Below are positions 1 through 9,846 of a stretch of DNA of 64,000 nt, in pieces. Below the pieces are notes generated by a model. It did no database searches. It saw only the letters and a list, made by a program, of their open reading frames with translations, and had not been told where the DNA came from. How positions within the stretch are numbered: position 1 is the stretch's first letter; each line of letters opens with the position of its first letter. This stretch comes from Mycolicibacterium litorale (GTDB lineage Bacteria > Actinomycetota > Actinomycetes > Mycobacteriales > Mycobacteriaceae), in assembly GCA_002007745.1 (NCBI GenBank), contig CP019882.1, forward strand, positions 5,766,001-5,830,000. Reading direction: 5' to 3'. Made by a program: the position numbers and the translations under genes.

Positions 1-2
1 AC

Positions 3-494
3 TCGGACAGCTCCACACTGTTACCCGACGCGTCGATCGACAATCCCCAGTGTCTGGCAGCATGGTCGCCCGCCCAGCAATCGGTGTATGCCAGCGCCGG
101 GGCCACCGGCACCCAGGTGCAGATCCTGCGCGCCATGGGCGCACCCGTCTGGCAGGACGGCCTCATCCAAGCGGTGACCGCGCTGGACTCGCAGGGCAAC
201 ATCAGTCTGTTCATCCAAGGCCAGCAGCGGCAATGGGCCGCCTGTGCCCAGGGCGGCCCGGTAACCGTGACTCCCGCCGGCGGCCCAGCGCAGACATGGA
301 CGTTCACGCCTCCGGTCACCACGGCCGGGATCGTGACCCTCACCGCGACGTCGGCGAGCGGGGACGGGTCGTGCTCCCGCGGGATCGCGGTGCGCGGCAA
401 TGTGGTGATCGACGCCCGACTGTGCCGCCCCGGTGGGACGGCAGACATCGCGGCGATCGTGCGAGCGATCGGCGACCAGGTACCCAGGCAATGA
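3..494 (+). CDS. PknH_C-like sensor domain protein, 5'-truncated by window edge
   Basis: The reading frame is open from base 3 and ends at a TGA at 492-494, so only the last 163 codons are visible. The visible part matches the extracytoplasmic sensor of PknH-type kinases and related lipoproteins. It has four cysteines in the family pattern (NPQC, WAAC, GSC, DARLC) and the typical ending NVVIDARLC followed by an amphipathic helix. In the family these cysteines form two disulfides outside the membrane. The missing N-terminus could be a kinase, a single TM anchor or a lipoprotein signal, and the sequence cannot tell which. It is the first of five such domains within 15.5 kb. Confidence 0.75.
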   Translation, partial: SDSSTLLPDASIDNPQCLAAWSPAQQSVYASAGATGTQVQILRAMGAPVWQDGLIQAVTALDSQGNISLFIQGQQRQWAACAQGGPVTVTPAGGPAQTWTFTPPVTTAGIVTLTATSASGDGSCSRGIAVRGNVVIDARLCRPGGTADIAAIVRAIGDQVPRQ

Positions 495-535
495 CCGCCA
501 CCGAAAAATGTAATCGACCACACCGAGGTGATCCC

Positions 536-1003
536 ATGACGAACCGGGCGCTGCAACTGTTTGCTGTCATCGGTATCGCCGGCCTGCTCGCGGGCTGCGC
601 CAGCGCTGGGCATCCGACGCCGGAAAGCAGCCCCGCCCAGGCGGCGTCGACGTCACAGCCCCCGCCGCCACCCGTCTCCAGCGCACCGCCGGCACCGCTG
701 TCCGACACCGACCAGATCAAGGCCACGATCAGTGCCTTCCAAGACGCCGCCAACAGCCAGAACTGGGTTGCCTACCGGCAATTGATGTGCCCCGCGATGC
801 TGGCGAAATTCACCGACCCGGTGATGGAGAAGGTCAGGGAGAACCGTGCCAACACCGGGATCACCGACGTCACCGTCACCGGCGTCACGATCACCGGTGA
901 CACCGCACGCGCCGACTTGGACTCGACCAATGAACTCATCGGCAGGATGCAGGTCGCCATGACACTGGCTCGCGGCACCGACGGCTGGAAGATCTGCATG
1001 TAG
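536..1003 (+). CDS. Lipoprotein with NTF2/DUF4878-like domain
   Basis: 155 aa. The ATG at 536 is preceded by GAGGTG about 6 bases upstream. The N-terminus is a lipoprotein signal: hydrophobic segment, then LLAGC lipobox with Cys at about residue 20. A Pro/Ser-rich linker (about residues 25-60) follows. The C-terminal 95 residues (DQIKATISAFQDAANSQNW...) resemble the small NTF2-like/DUF4878 domains of mycobacterial exported proteins. Probably anchored on the outer face of the membrane. It lies 41 bp after the PknH_C-like gene and reads the same way. No catalytic residues are recognisable and the function is unknown. Confidence 0.6.
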   Translation: MTNRALQLFAVIGIAGLLAGCASAGHPTPESSPAQAASTSQPPPPPVSSAPPAPLSDTDQIKATISAFQDAANSQNWVAYRQLMCPAMLAKFTDPVMEKVRENRANTGITDVTVTGVTITGDTARADLDSTNELIGRMQVAMTLARGTDGWKICM

Positions 1004-1150
1004 TGTCCGGCCCCACCGAAAAGCGTTGTCCGACAAGCCCCGATGGGACGAGCAATCGTTCGCGAACCCATCGTCGAGGCGGATCTGCACACCGCGCGCG
1101 GGTTGGGTCTTATGCTGGCGAATGTTGCTCACCAACAACACGGGGGTCCC

Positions 1151-2626
1151 TTGTCGATCACTGATCGTCGTCAACGTATGCGCTCTGGAGGCGGGCGCCA
1201 CCGTTTGCCGCTCGTTGTCGCAGTGCTTTTGCTGGCTGTACTGGCGTTGTCGGCGTGCGGCAGCGTGGTCAAGGGCCGTGCGGTCTCGCCGCTGTTCGAT
1301 CCGGACACCGCCGGTGGGCTCCCCCTCAATGAAAGTCCCAGTGGTCTGCGGCCCGATGTCGCGGCGCCGACGATGACCGTTCACGGCACCGACGGCAGCG
1401 CGGCCGACAAGCTGGCCACCCAGTCCGTGGAGGACATCGAAGACTACTGGCGGGGCAATTTCTCCCGGGCTTTGTCCGGAACGTATCGACCGGTCGAGGA
1501 TCTGTACTCCTACGACTCCGACGACCCTCGGGCGCCGCGAATCTGTGGGGAGGACACCTACCACGAGGTGAATGCGTTCTTCTGCACGAGAGGGTGGCTG
1601 ATCGCCTGGGACCGTACGGTCATGGTGCCCACCGTGCAGAAATACTTCGGTGACATGGCGGTACCCGGCCTGTTGGCCCACGAGTACGGTCACGCCGTCC
1701 AACGGATGGCCAACCTGCTCGGCCCGTCGGCCACCGTGCTGGTGGGCGAACAGCAGGCCGACTGTTTCGCGGGGGACTATCTGCGGTGGGTGGCAGAGGG
1801 GAAGTCCCCGCGTTTCACTCTCGGTACCGGCGATGGACTCAACCGCGTTCTCGCCGCCGTGATCACCAGCCGGGACCCGTTGCTGACCCCGCTGGACGAT
1901 CCCGCCGAAGGCCACGGCACCGCCTTGGACCGGGTCGATGCCTTCCAGACGGGGTTCACCTCCGGCGCGGCGGCGTGCGCGGCGATCAGCGCGGAGTCGA
2001 TCCAGCACCGTCGCGACGACCTCCCTGATTCCCTACAGCCCGGGGCCGCGGTGTTCGCCGCCGATAGCCCGATCGACGAGCAGAGCATCACTGGACTCTT
2101 CGCTGCACTCGGCGGCTTCTTCTCGCCCCAGTCGCAGCCGACGGTTTCGTACGCGGCTGCCATCTGCGCCGGCACCGAATCCACCACACCGGTGTCGTAC
2201 TGTCCCGCGTCCAACACCGTCTTCGTCGATCTGGCCGGCCTGCAGAAGCTCGGCGAACCCGGCGACGAGTTCCACGATCTGGTGCTGCTGCAGGGCACCA
2301 ACACGGCGATGTCGGCACTGATCTCCCGATACGTTCTGGCCGTCCAGACGGACCGTGGACTGCCGGCCACCTCGACCCAGACCGCGCTGCGGACCGCCTG
2401 CCTGACCGGCGCGGCCGAACGTCATCTCGCGGAGTCGACCGACCCGGCACTGGTGCTGTCCTCCAAGTCGATCGACGAGGCGGTGGCCGGACTACTGGCC
2501 AATGGCCTGACTGCCAGCGATGCCGCCGGAAAGACGGTGCCCGCGGGATTCAACCGCATCGGTGCGTTCCGCGCCGGGCTCAGCAGCACCGCGGCCGACA
2601 GCTGCTACAGCGACTTTCCGGCGTGA
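1151..2626 (+). CDS. Putative neutral zinc metallopeptidase lipoprotein
   Basis: About 491 aa. A zinc-binding HEYGH motif (residues about 177-181) is followed about 20 residues later by an E-x-x-AD segment (EQQADCFAGDY), the arrangement of YpfJ-type neutral zinc metallopeptidases. The N-terminus has a basic stretch, a hydrophobic helix and LSAC, so it is probably a lipoprotein with an extracytoplasmic protease domain. The start is uncertain. TTG at 1151 has a GGGGG just upstream; ATG at 1178 would also leave a good signal peptide; the longer frame from 1043 has no supporting signal. The substrate is unknown. It sits just ahead of a sensor kinase gene (24 bp) and may be co-transcribed with it. 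Confidence 0.7.
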   Translation: MSITDRRQRMRSGGGRHRLPLVVAVLLLAVLALSACGSVVKGRAVSPLFDPDTAGGLPLNESPSGLRPDVAAPTMTVHGTDGSAADKLATQSVEDIEDYWRGNFSRALSGTYRPVEDLYSYDSDDPRAPRICGEDTYHEVNAFFCTRGWLIAWDRTVMVPTVQKYFGDMAVPGLLAHEYGHAVQRMANLLGPSATVLVGEQQADCFAGDYLRWVAEGKSPRFTLGTGDGLNRVLAAVITSRDPLLTPLDDPAEGHGTALDRVDAFQTGFTSGAAACAAISAESIQHRRDDLPDSLQPGAAVFAADSPIDEQSITGLFAALGGFFSPQSQPTVSYAAAICAGTESTTPVSYCPASNTVFVDLAGLQKLGEPGDEFHDLVLLQGTNTAMSALISRYVLAVQTDRGLPATSTQTALRTACLTGAAERHLAESTDPALVLSSKSIDEAVAGLLANGLTASDAAGKTVPAGFNRIGAFRAGLSSTAADSCYSDFPA

Positions 2627-2650
2627 CGAAGTGACACTGCCGGGGGTACC

Positions 2651-4557
2651 GTGATCGGCGGCTACCGCATCGAACGAGTGCTGGGTTCCGGCGGAATGGG
2701 CACCGTCTACCTGGCACGTCACCCAGAGCTGCCGCGCAGTGATGCGCTGAAGGTCCTGCCCGCGGAGCTCAGTGTCGATCCGCAGTTCCGCGTGCGGTTT
2801 CTGCGGGAGGCCGACCTCGCCGCCATGTTGGACCATCCCAACATCGTCCGCGTCTACAGCCGCGGTACCACGGACTCCGGCCAGCTGTGGATCGCGATGC
2901 AATTCGTCGACGGCACCGACGCGGGGGCCGAACTGAGATCGGGGCCGCTGGCCCCGAGCGGGTCGCCCACATCGTGGGGCAGATCGCGCGCGCCCTGGAC
3001 TACGCGCACGGCCGCGGAATCGTGCATCGCGACATCAAGCCGGCCAATTTCCTGCTCTCCGGACCGCACGGCCCTCGCGAGCGAGTGTTGTTGGCGGACT
3101 TCGGGATAGCTCGAGCGCTCAATGAATCCACCCGGTTGACCGCGGCGGGTGCGATGGTCGCGACCGTGGCCTACGCCGCCCCCGAACTCGTGGAGGGCCG
3201 GCCGGCCGACTACCGCGCGGACATCTATTCGCTGGGCTGCACGCTGTACCGGATGTTGACCAACAGGGCGCCCTTCGCCGAAGCGGGCACCATGGCGGCG
3301 ATGATGCTCGCCCATGTGCAGCAACCACCACCGCGGGCCACCGACGTCGCTCCGTGGCTGCCCGCCGACATCGACGCCGTGGTGGCCAGGGCGATGGCGA
3401 AGGATCCTGCCGCCCGCTATACCAGCGCACGGGAACTGGCGGCCGAGGCCGCCCTGGCGCTGGGCCATCCCGAGGCGACGGTGATGGTGGCGCCGCCGGC
3501 GCCGCACCCCGGCGCCACTGCCGGCGCCGGCTCCGCGCCCACCCAAGCCGCATCCGTTCCGCTGCACGCGCATCGGCCATCTCACCAACCGCCGCCGGCC
3601 GCGCCGCGGCGGCGCCGGCGATGGGTGGTGCCCGCCGCGGGGATGGGGGTGATCGCTGTCGTCGCCGCATCGGTGTTCGCCCTCACCTCCAACTCCACGC
3701 CGGCCGCCCCGCCCTACCAGGCCCAGACCTTCGTCCAGGCCTTCGCGACGACTTCCCTGGATCACCGCCCTAATGCCGTTGCGGCCCTGAGCCTTTCAGA
3801 CGCGGACACCGTCCTGTCGCTGGGTGTCCAACCCGTCGCGATCAATCCTGGAGCCGGTCCGGTGCCGTCCTGGCTCAAGGATCTGATGCACACCCAGCCG
3901 ACAATGCTCACGACCGACGATGTCGACCAGATCGCAGCGGCCAAGCCGGACGTCATCATCGACACCGCCGCCGACCAGCAGACCTACCGCAGCCTCGCCG
4001 CGATCGCGACGACCATCACCCGGCCCAGTGACCCGAACACGGTCTGGGGGCTTGCGGCGCAGACCAGTTGGATCGGGCGCGTGCTCGGGACGCCGGACGC
4101 TGCCGCGACATTGCAGCATCAGGCCGCCGTCGACCAGGCCGGCGTCCGCCAACGAAATCCCAGTGTGGTCGGCAAAACGGTTGCGGTGGTGAACTTTTCC
4201 GAGACGGGTCTGTCGCTGGCCCTGACCGAGTCCCCCGCCGCGATGTATCTCACCGGGGTGGGATTCGTCTACCCCGCAGATCTCACCTCGACATCAGCGG
4301 GACAAGTGTCCAAGCCCGTTCAGACCGACAGCCTCGGTGGCCTGGGACTTTACGACGAAGTCGTGGTCATCCGCACCGACCGCGCCGCGGCGGGTGGCAG
4401 CATCAACGGGTTGCCGCAGCAGCTCATCGCATCCGGGGCAAACCTGGTCGTGGTGGACAACCCCGACACTGTCGCTGCGCTGAACAGCGGCGGGCCCGCT
4501 GCCACCAGCTATCTCAACACGACGTGGGTCGACACGGCGGCCGCAAAGTTGCGCTGA
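2651..4557 (+). CDS. Ser/Thr protein kinase with siderophore-binding-like (FecB/TroA fold) extracellular domain; one apparent frameshift
   Basis: Restored length about 635 aa from the GTG at 2651. Residues 5-265 are a Hanks-type kinase: GSGGMG loop, HRDIKPANF catalytic loop, DFG, APE. A TM helix follows a run of arginines at about 323-345. The extracellular part (about 350-635) is not PknH_C or PASTA. It resembles iron-siderophore binding proteins: a VLSLGVQPVAI segment, then IAAAKPDVII, and a second lobe. This suggests a kinase that senses a small ligand, possibly a siderophore. The frame changes by one missing base near the CCCC at 2952-2955; both halves are well conserved, so a sequencing error is likely. 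The next gene encodes a lipoprotein. Confidence 0.8.
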
Positions 4558-4643
4558 ATCGACCGTCGCTCGCTCGTCAGCTAACAAACACGCTACATTT
4601 GGCCAATACGCGAATATTGTCCGGAGCTGAGGGGGCTCGAAGG

Positions 4644-5852
4644 GTGCCGAGCATGGGGGTGCGCGCCGCGCTGGCCGTAGGGCTGCTCACGGTCGCCGGG
4701 TGTACCCATGTCCACCGCGGCGCGGCCATCAAGGACCCGCACGACGACCCCAACGGGGTCAACGTCGCCATCCTCGATCACGGCAGTTATCCGAGCCAAC
4801 CACAGCCCCCGTTGGGCACGGTGAAGAGCGAACGCGGTGGCAGCGAAGTCGAAGCCCACCGGATGGCCACCAACATCGCGCTGCCCAACCAGGTCTCCCC
4901 CGAGCTGACGGCACCCTTCCCACAGTTCACCACGGCCGTGGACAGCCCGGCCTTGCTGCGCGCGATCATCTCCGACGAGATCGCCGACGCCGCCGAGACC
5001 CATCACTTCGTCACCGGCTTCAACACCGAGCGCGCCGGGGCGATCGGGGCGGCGCCGGCCCGACTACTCAGCAACGCGGTCTTCCGGTTTCCCAGCCCCG
5101 AAGATGCCACGGCCGCGGCAGCCGCGATGTCCGCCGCACCGGACCCCGCCTTGCTGCGGCAGTCCACGCCGGCGACGACCGTGTCGATACCGCGCTACCC
5201 CGCCACCTTGGCCTGGGTCTACCAGATCGACGGCGGGTTCGACATCACCGCTTACACCGCGCGGGGTCCGTACGTGCTTTATCAGTTCGCCGGATCCAAG
5301 GCCACCGCCGAGGAGGCCGCCAGCCTGGTCGCCGGTGCGCTCGATGTCCAAGGTCCGCTGATCGACTCCTTCGCCGCGACCCCCGTCGACAAACTGGCGA
5401 CGCTGCCGATCGACCCCACCGGGCTGCTGGCCCGTACCGTCCCCTACGACGAAGCCACCGTCAACGAGTTGACCGTGTACTCGCCGCACGCAGCGTTGCA
5501 TTTCGAGCCCAACCTCGATGCGGCGCAGAAGATGTACACCGCACTGGGCATCGACGCGGTGGCCTTCTATCGCACCCGGGTGTATCAGACCAAGGATCCG
5601 GCCGCCGCCGCCGAGGGGATGAACCAGCTGCTGGCGGCAACGGTGGCGAACGCGCAGAGCTACACCGCGATTCCCGGCATACCCGGATTGCCGCAGGCGC
5701 GGTGCTACACCCGCGGTTCCGGTGATCCCGACTCGCGGTACGTGTGCCTGGCCGCCGCCGACCGTTACCTGTTCAAGGCCGCGGGGGCGCAGGACATCGA
5801 CGTCCGGCAAGCCGTCGCCGCCCAGTACCTCATGCTGACGGCGCCGCGATGA
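4644..5852 (+). CDS. DUF7373-like lipoprotein, copy 1
   Basis: About 402 aa. A lipoprotein signal ends at TVAGC, and a large exported domain follows, with no membrane segments after the signal. It is a clear paralog of the next gene; both share the PSQPQPPLGT/PTTPQPPLGT region, HHFVTGF/HNFVTGF and the ending AAQYLMLTAP. The family, which I recall as DUF7373, is restricted to mycobacteria and relatives and its function is unknown. GTG at 4644 is chosen because GAGGGGG lies 9 bases upstream; ATG at 4653 is an alternative. Its stop overlaps the next start (ATGA), so the pair is translationally coupled. Confidence 0.7.
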   Translation: MPSMGVRAALAVGLLTVAGCTHVHRGAAIKDPHDDPNGVNVAILDHGSYPSQPQPPLGTVKSERGGSEVEAHRMATNIALPNQVSPELTAPFPQFTTAVDSPALLRAIISDEIADAAETHHFVTGFNTERAGAIGAAPARLLSNAVFRFPSPEDATAAAAAMSAAPDPALLRQSTPATTVSIPRYPATLAWVYQIDGGFDITAYTARGPYVLYQFAGSKATAEEAASLVAGALDVQGPLIDSFAATPVDKLATLPIDPTGLLARTVPYDEATVNELTVYSPHAALHFEPNLDAAQKMYTALGIDAVAFYRTRVYQTKDPAAAAEGMNQLLAATVANAQSYTAIPGIPGLPQARCYTRGSGDPDSRYVCLAAADRYLFKAAGAQDIDVRQAVAAQYLMLTAPR

Positions 5853-7063
5853 ACAGCACGCACCGAGTCCTGGGCCTGCTGACCGCGGCGTTGTTGTTGG
5901 CCGGTTGTTCGACCGTCGAACCTGGCCGAGCCATCCGAGACCCGGGTGTGGACCCGAATCAGCCGATTCCGGTCCTGCTCGACCCCGGTGCGTTTCCGAC
6001 CACGCCGCAACCACCGCTGGGCACAGCCGGCAACGCTCGCTCGGGTGCGATCCAAGAAGGCCGCCGGATGGGCGAGAACACCGTGCTGCCGTTTCAGGTG
6101 GACACGACGCTGACCAGTCCCACCCCGTTCGTCAACGGTCCGGTCATCAATCTGACGGTGCTGCTCGATATCCCGTTGACCATCTCCAGGGCGCTGAACC
6201 AGCACAACTTCGTCACCGGGTTCGTCGCGGACTCCACCCGTCCCGACCGGGGGCTGCACACCCCGAGGCTGATGAATATGGTCCTGCGGATGGCGACGCC
6301 CGCCGATGCCGTCGCCGCCGCAGCGGATTTGACGACGCAGAGCACGACGCTACAGCCGCTCTTCAGCACGACCGCGCTCCCCACCACACCGATCCCGATT
6401 CCCGGGCACCCGGATACCACCGCCGTCACCATTCCCGCTCCCGAACTCGCGGTGGTGTGGGCGTTCACCGCCCGAGGATCCTTCATCCTGATGCAGTCGG
6501 TCGCAGTCCCCGACACCGCGGAAGCCGCCGCGGGACTCGTCGCTCGGACGCTGGACCAGCAGCAGCCACTCATCGACGGGTTCACCCCGACCCCGGCCGA
6601 CCAGCTGGGGTCACTACCCCTGGATCCCACCGGCGTGCTGGCACGCACTCTGCCGGTGCCCGACGGTCTTCCGGTGAGCGGCGGGAGCTACGGACCGCAC
6701 GCCGCATTGGCGTATCAGTCCGATCCGGGGCGCTCCCAGGGCCTGTTCAGCGACACCGGCGTCGACGTGGTGACCAAGGCGGCCACCACCGTCTACCGCG
6801 CCCGAGACGACGGGTCGGCCGGGAAGATCGTCGCCGACTTCACCGAGGAAGTGCGCCAACAGAAGTTCACCCCCGCGGGGGGGATCACCGGCCTACCCGC
6901 GGCCCGATGCCTGACATCGCCGAAGGGGGAACTGGCCTCCGAGCCCAAGCTCACCTACTGCGTCGCCAGCGCCGGCCGCTACGCCTTCGAAGCCACTGGA
7001 ACCGCCGACGCGCAGGTCCGCCAGGCCGCGGCTGCCCAATACCTGATGCTGACCGCCCCCTGA
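5849..7063 (+). CDS. DUF7373-like lipoprotein, copy 2
   Basis: 404 aa, beginning at an ATG that overlaps the previous stop. The signal peptide ends with LLLAGC, and the mature protein begins STVEPGRAIRDP, like many mycobacterial lipoproteins. The body aligns with the preceding paralog over its whole length, so this is a tandem duplication that has since diverged. One protein of the pair may partner the other at the cell surface. No catalytic motif is visible. A DUF4333 gene follows after 23 bp with an AAAGGTG Shine-Dalgarno. Confidence 0.7.
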   Translation: MNSTHRVLGLLTAALLLAGCSTVEPGRAIRDPGVDPNQPIPVLLDPGAFPTTPQPPLGTAGNARSGAIQEGRRMGENTVLPFQVDTTLTSPTPFVNGPVINLTVLLDIPLTISRALNQHNFVTGFVADSTRPDRGLHTPRLMNMVLRMATPADAVAAAADLTTQSTTLQPLFSTTALPTTPIPIPGHPDTTAVTIPAPELAVVWAFTARGSFILMQSVAVPDTAEAAAGLVARTLDQQQPLIDGFTPTPADQLGSLPLDPTGVLARTLPVPDGLPVSGGSYGPHAALAYQSDPGRSQGLFSDTGVDVVTKAATTVYRARDDGSAGKIVADFTEEVRQQKFTPAGGITGLPAARCLTSPKGELASEPKLTYCVASAGRYAFEATGTADAQVRQAAAAQYLMLTAP

Positions 7064-7086
7064 CCCCACCTCGAAAGGTGACCAAC

Positions 7087-7886
7087 ATGGGTGACAACGA
7101 CAACGCCTCCGATTCCGGCGACGACCCCGAGCGGACCGTCGTGGTGCCGCAGCGCTTGACACCGCCCAGCGTGCCGGACCACGACGCCACCGGGGACTAC
7201 CGCGTCCCGGTGGAAACCACCACCGTGGTGCCGGGCCAACGGTACGACGATCCCGAGCAGACCCAGGTCGTCACACCCACGGGCGAAGTGCGCCCGGCGG
7301 GACCAACCGGTTCGCCGTCGACCCCCGAACAATGGGCGTCATCGCCGATGACCCCGCCGCCGGCCGGGGCTACCCACAGCGGTGCGGCCGCCACCCAGCA
7401 TTGGCCCCAGTCCCCGATGACGCCGCCCCCGGGCAGCACTGCCCCGCCACCACCCGGCTACTGGCCCGGCCACCCCGCCGCCGCGCCGTTCCCCCACCTG
7501 AGGCGCCGATGGGCTACCCCCCGCCGCCGCTGGGTGCACCCGCCGCGGGCCGCAACCGCCGCGCCCTGCTCATCGCCGGCGGTGCCGGCGCGGCTCTGCT
7601 GGTCGCGGTGGTGCTCATCACCGGCCTCTGGGTGCCGGGTTACTTCAACACCGACACCCTCGACGTCAAGGCCGCCGAGGCCGGAGTGCAGCAGGTGCTC
7701 ACCGACCCGGCGACCGGTTACGGGCTGCCCACGGTCAGCGACGTCTCCTGCAACCACGGTGAGAACCCGAAGATCACCGCGGGCGGCACGTTCACCTGCG
7801 CCGTGCGCATTTCGGGCAACCAACGCCAGGTCACGGTGACATTCGTCGGCAAGGACGGCACCTACGCGGTCGGCCGGCCCGAATGA
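7087..7886 (+). CDS. DUF4333 membrane protein; one apparent frameshift
   Basis: Restored length about 266 aa. The cytoplasmic N-terminal 155 residues are rich in Pro, Thr and Gln with repeated SPMTPPP-type segments. A TM helix follows at about 158-185, then an extracellular DUF4333 domain with its two cysteines (DVSCNHG and GTFTCAV). One base is missing at the CCCCC run 7491-7495; adding one C joins the halves as PFPPPEAPMGYPPPP. The stop overlaps the next gene's start (ATGA), which couples it to a PknH-type kinase. A second DUF4333 protein with the same layout is at 15572-16201. DUF4333 has no assigned biochemical function. Confidence 0.75.
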
Positions 7887-9634
7887 TCCCACCCGGATCC
7901 GTCGTCGCCGGCTACCGCATCGAGCGTGTCCTGGGCACCGGCGGGATGGGCATCGTGTACGCCGCCGCCGATCCCAACCTGCCTCGGCTGGACGCGCTGA
8001 AAGTCCTGAGCGCCCACCTGGGCACCGATCCCGATTTTCGGGCCCGCTTCCTGCGCGAGGCCGAGGTCGCTGCCGGGCTCGACCACCCCAACATCGTGTC
8101 GATCTACAACCGGGGTGAAACCCCGCAGGGGCAACTGTGGATCGCCATGCAACTCGTCGAAGGCACCGATGCCGAAGAGGCGCTGCGTGCCGGCACCATG
8201 AGCGCCCATCGCGCCGTGCACATCATCGCCGAGATCGCCCAGGGACTCGACTACGCGCACGGACGCGGTGTGATCCATCGCGATGTCAAGCCCGCCAACT
8301 TTCTGCTGTCCGGCAACGTCGGGCCGGAGGAACGAGTATTGCTGGCCGACTTCGGCATCGCCCGAGCCCGCGATGACGCGGCGATGACAGCGGCCGGATC
8401 GGTGGTTGCCACCGCCGCGTTCGCCGCACCCGAGGTGGTCTCCGGCGGCGCAGCGGAAGCCCGCTCGGACCTGTACGCCTTGGGCGCCTCGCTATACCGA
8501 TTGCTCACCGGCCAGAATCCCTTCCCCGGCGAGACGATGTCGGCGCAGATGATGGCGCATCTGCGGCAGCCCCCGCCCCGCATCACCGCGGTGGCGCCAT
8601 GGCTGCCACCGGCATTCGACAGCGTGATCGCGACCGCGATGGCCAAGGATCCCGCCGCGCGCTATCAGAGCGGGCAGGCACTGGCCGTGGCGGCCCAAGC
8701 GGCGCTGCGCATGTTGAACAGACCGGTGGATCCGGCGGCCGCCACCCACCTGGCCCCCGTCCTGGCCCCGCAAACGAGTGGCACGCCGGCGGGGCCGCCC
8801 GGGCAGGCATGGCCGGCACCGGGCCAGCCACCTCGGGGCTACCCAGCCCAGCGCGGCCCGGTCCGACGCACCCGGACGGCGCTGATCGTCGGCGCGACCG
8901 TGCTCGTCCTGGTCGCGGGCGCAACGACGGCGGTGGTGTTGACGCGCAGCCACAACGCGAGCGACGCCAGCGCGACATCGGCTACCAGCACAACAGCCGG
9001 CTCTCCAGCCGCGACAGCGCTGCCCGCCCCCGCACCGGCGCCGGCACCGACGACCACCCCACCCCCGGCGCCGGTCGACGATGCCGACCTACCGGGGCTG
9101 CTGTTGCCCGCCGACCAGGTCACCCATATTCTCGGGGTCGATCTGGCTGCCAAGCCGCCGGTCAGCGGCATCGCCAACGACTCGGCCATCGTCACACCCA
9201 CCCAATGCATCAGTGCTCTGATGCCCGTGCAGCGACTTGCCCTGGACGACACCGGTTTTCGGGCCGGTTATGTCCAACAGTTCCTGCCCGACCAGCCCGG
9301 CGGTCCGAGTGCCGCCCAAGCGGTGGTGACCTTCCCGTCGCCAGAGATGGCGGCGGCGTTCGTCAGCCGCGAAGAGCAGCTCTGGCAGCCCTGTGCCAAC
9401 ACGACCCTGACCGTTCGGGGCGGTCCGACCGAACGCGTCTATCAACTCGCTGCGCCGGTCAAGATCGACGGGATGCTGTCGGTCGTCGCAACCCGCGATC
9501 AACCACCGATCCAATGCGAACACGCCCTCACCTCGCGCGGCAACGTCGTCGTCGACGTCACCGCCTGTCTCGTACCGACCGTCGCCGGCCAGGCCACCAC
9601 GATCGCCCGAGCGGTGGCCGACCGCATCAAGTAG
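7883..9634 (+). CDS. Ser/Thr protein kinase with PknH_C sensor domain
   Basis: 583 aa and intact. The kinase domain is at about 9-270 (GTGGMG loop, HRDVKPANF, DFGIAR, APE). A Pro-rich linker, a TM helix at about 332-354 and a Pro/Ala stalk follow. The sensor (about 395-583) has the four-cysteine PknH_C pattern (TPTQC, WQPC, IQC, DVTAC). In PknH this domain binds an unknown extracellular ligand. The kinase half is closely similar to that at 2651-4557, so the two kinases differ mainly in what they sense. Its start overlaps the DUF4333 stop. M. tuberculosis PknH phosphorylates the FHA regulator EmbR; here two FHA-HTH genes lie within 4 kb, plausible targets. Confidence 0.85.
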   Translation: MIPPGSVVAGYRIERVLGTGGMGIVYAAADPNLPRLDALKVLSAHLGTDPDFRARFLREAEVAAGLDHPNIVSIYNRGETPQGQLWIAMQLVEGTDAEEALRAGTMSAHRAVHIIAEIAQGLDYAHGRGVIHRDVKPANFLLSGNVGPEERVLLADFGIARARDDAAMTAAGSVVATAAFAAPEVVSGGAAEARSDLYALGASLYRLLTGQNPFPGETMSAQMMAHLRQPPPRITAVAPWLPPAFDSVIATAMAKDPAARYQSGQALAVAAQAALRMLNRPVDPAAATHLAPVLAPQTSGTPAGPPGQAWPAPGQPPRGYPAQRGPVRRTRTALIVGATVLVLVAGATTAVVLTRSHNASDASATSATSTTAGSPAATALPAPAPAPAPTTTPPPAPVDDADLPGLLLPADQVTHILGVDLAAKPPVSGIANDSAIVTPTQCISALMPVQRLALDDTGFRAGYVQQFLPDQPGGPSAAQAVVTFPSPEMAAAFVSREEQLWQPCANTTLTVRGGPTERVYQLAAPVKIDGMLSVVATRDQPPIQCEHALTSRGNVVVDVTACLVPTVAGQATTIARAVADRIK

Positions 9635-9846
9635 GCGATCTCTGTAACAGTTGAGACGGTTTTTGCCCACCGCAGTCGACGCCGCCTCGCAAAACCCCAG
9701 GTGGCTGCCGATGGCTCGATGGCGCCGACTCCGCATATTGATACGGTTTTGCTTGTTTTTGTTACGGTTCCGTGGTTGACTACGGTATCGCCGATCCCGA
9801 GCGGGCAACCTGACACCGGGATCCCCTCGACAAGGAGCCGCACGTC
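9635..9846 (+). promoter_or_regulatory. Candidate promoter region upstream of the kinase-less PknH_C membrane protein
   Basis: This 212-bp gap is the longest among the first eight genes. It contains a T-rich, comparatively low-GC pocket (about 9736-9772) with TTGATA and TTGACT hexamers ahead of a strong AAGGAG Shine-Dalgarno at 9832-9837. A promoter starting the second half of the island here is plausible. No specific -10 element can be assigned with confidence. Confidence 0.3.

Noticed and set aside
653..2008. Long minus-strand ORF opposite the metallopeptidase
   Set aside because: It is a GC-rich shadow frame with Arg/Gly-rich low-complexity protein and no domain, while the + strand frame has a clear HEYGH enzyme.
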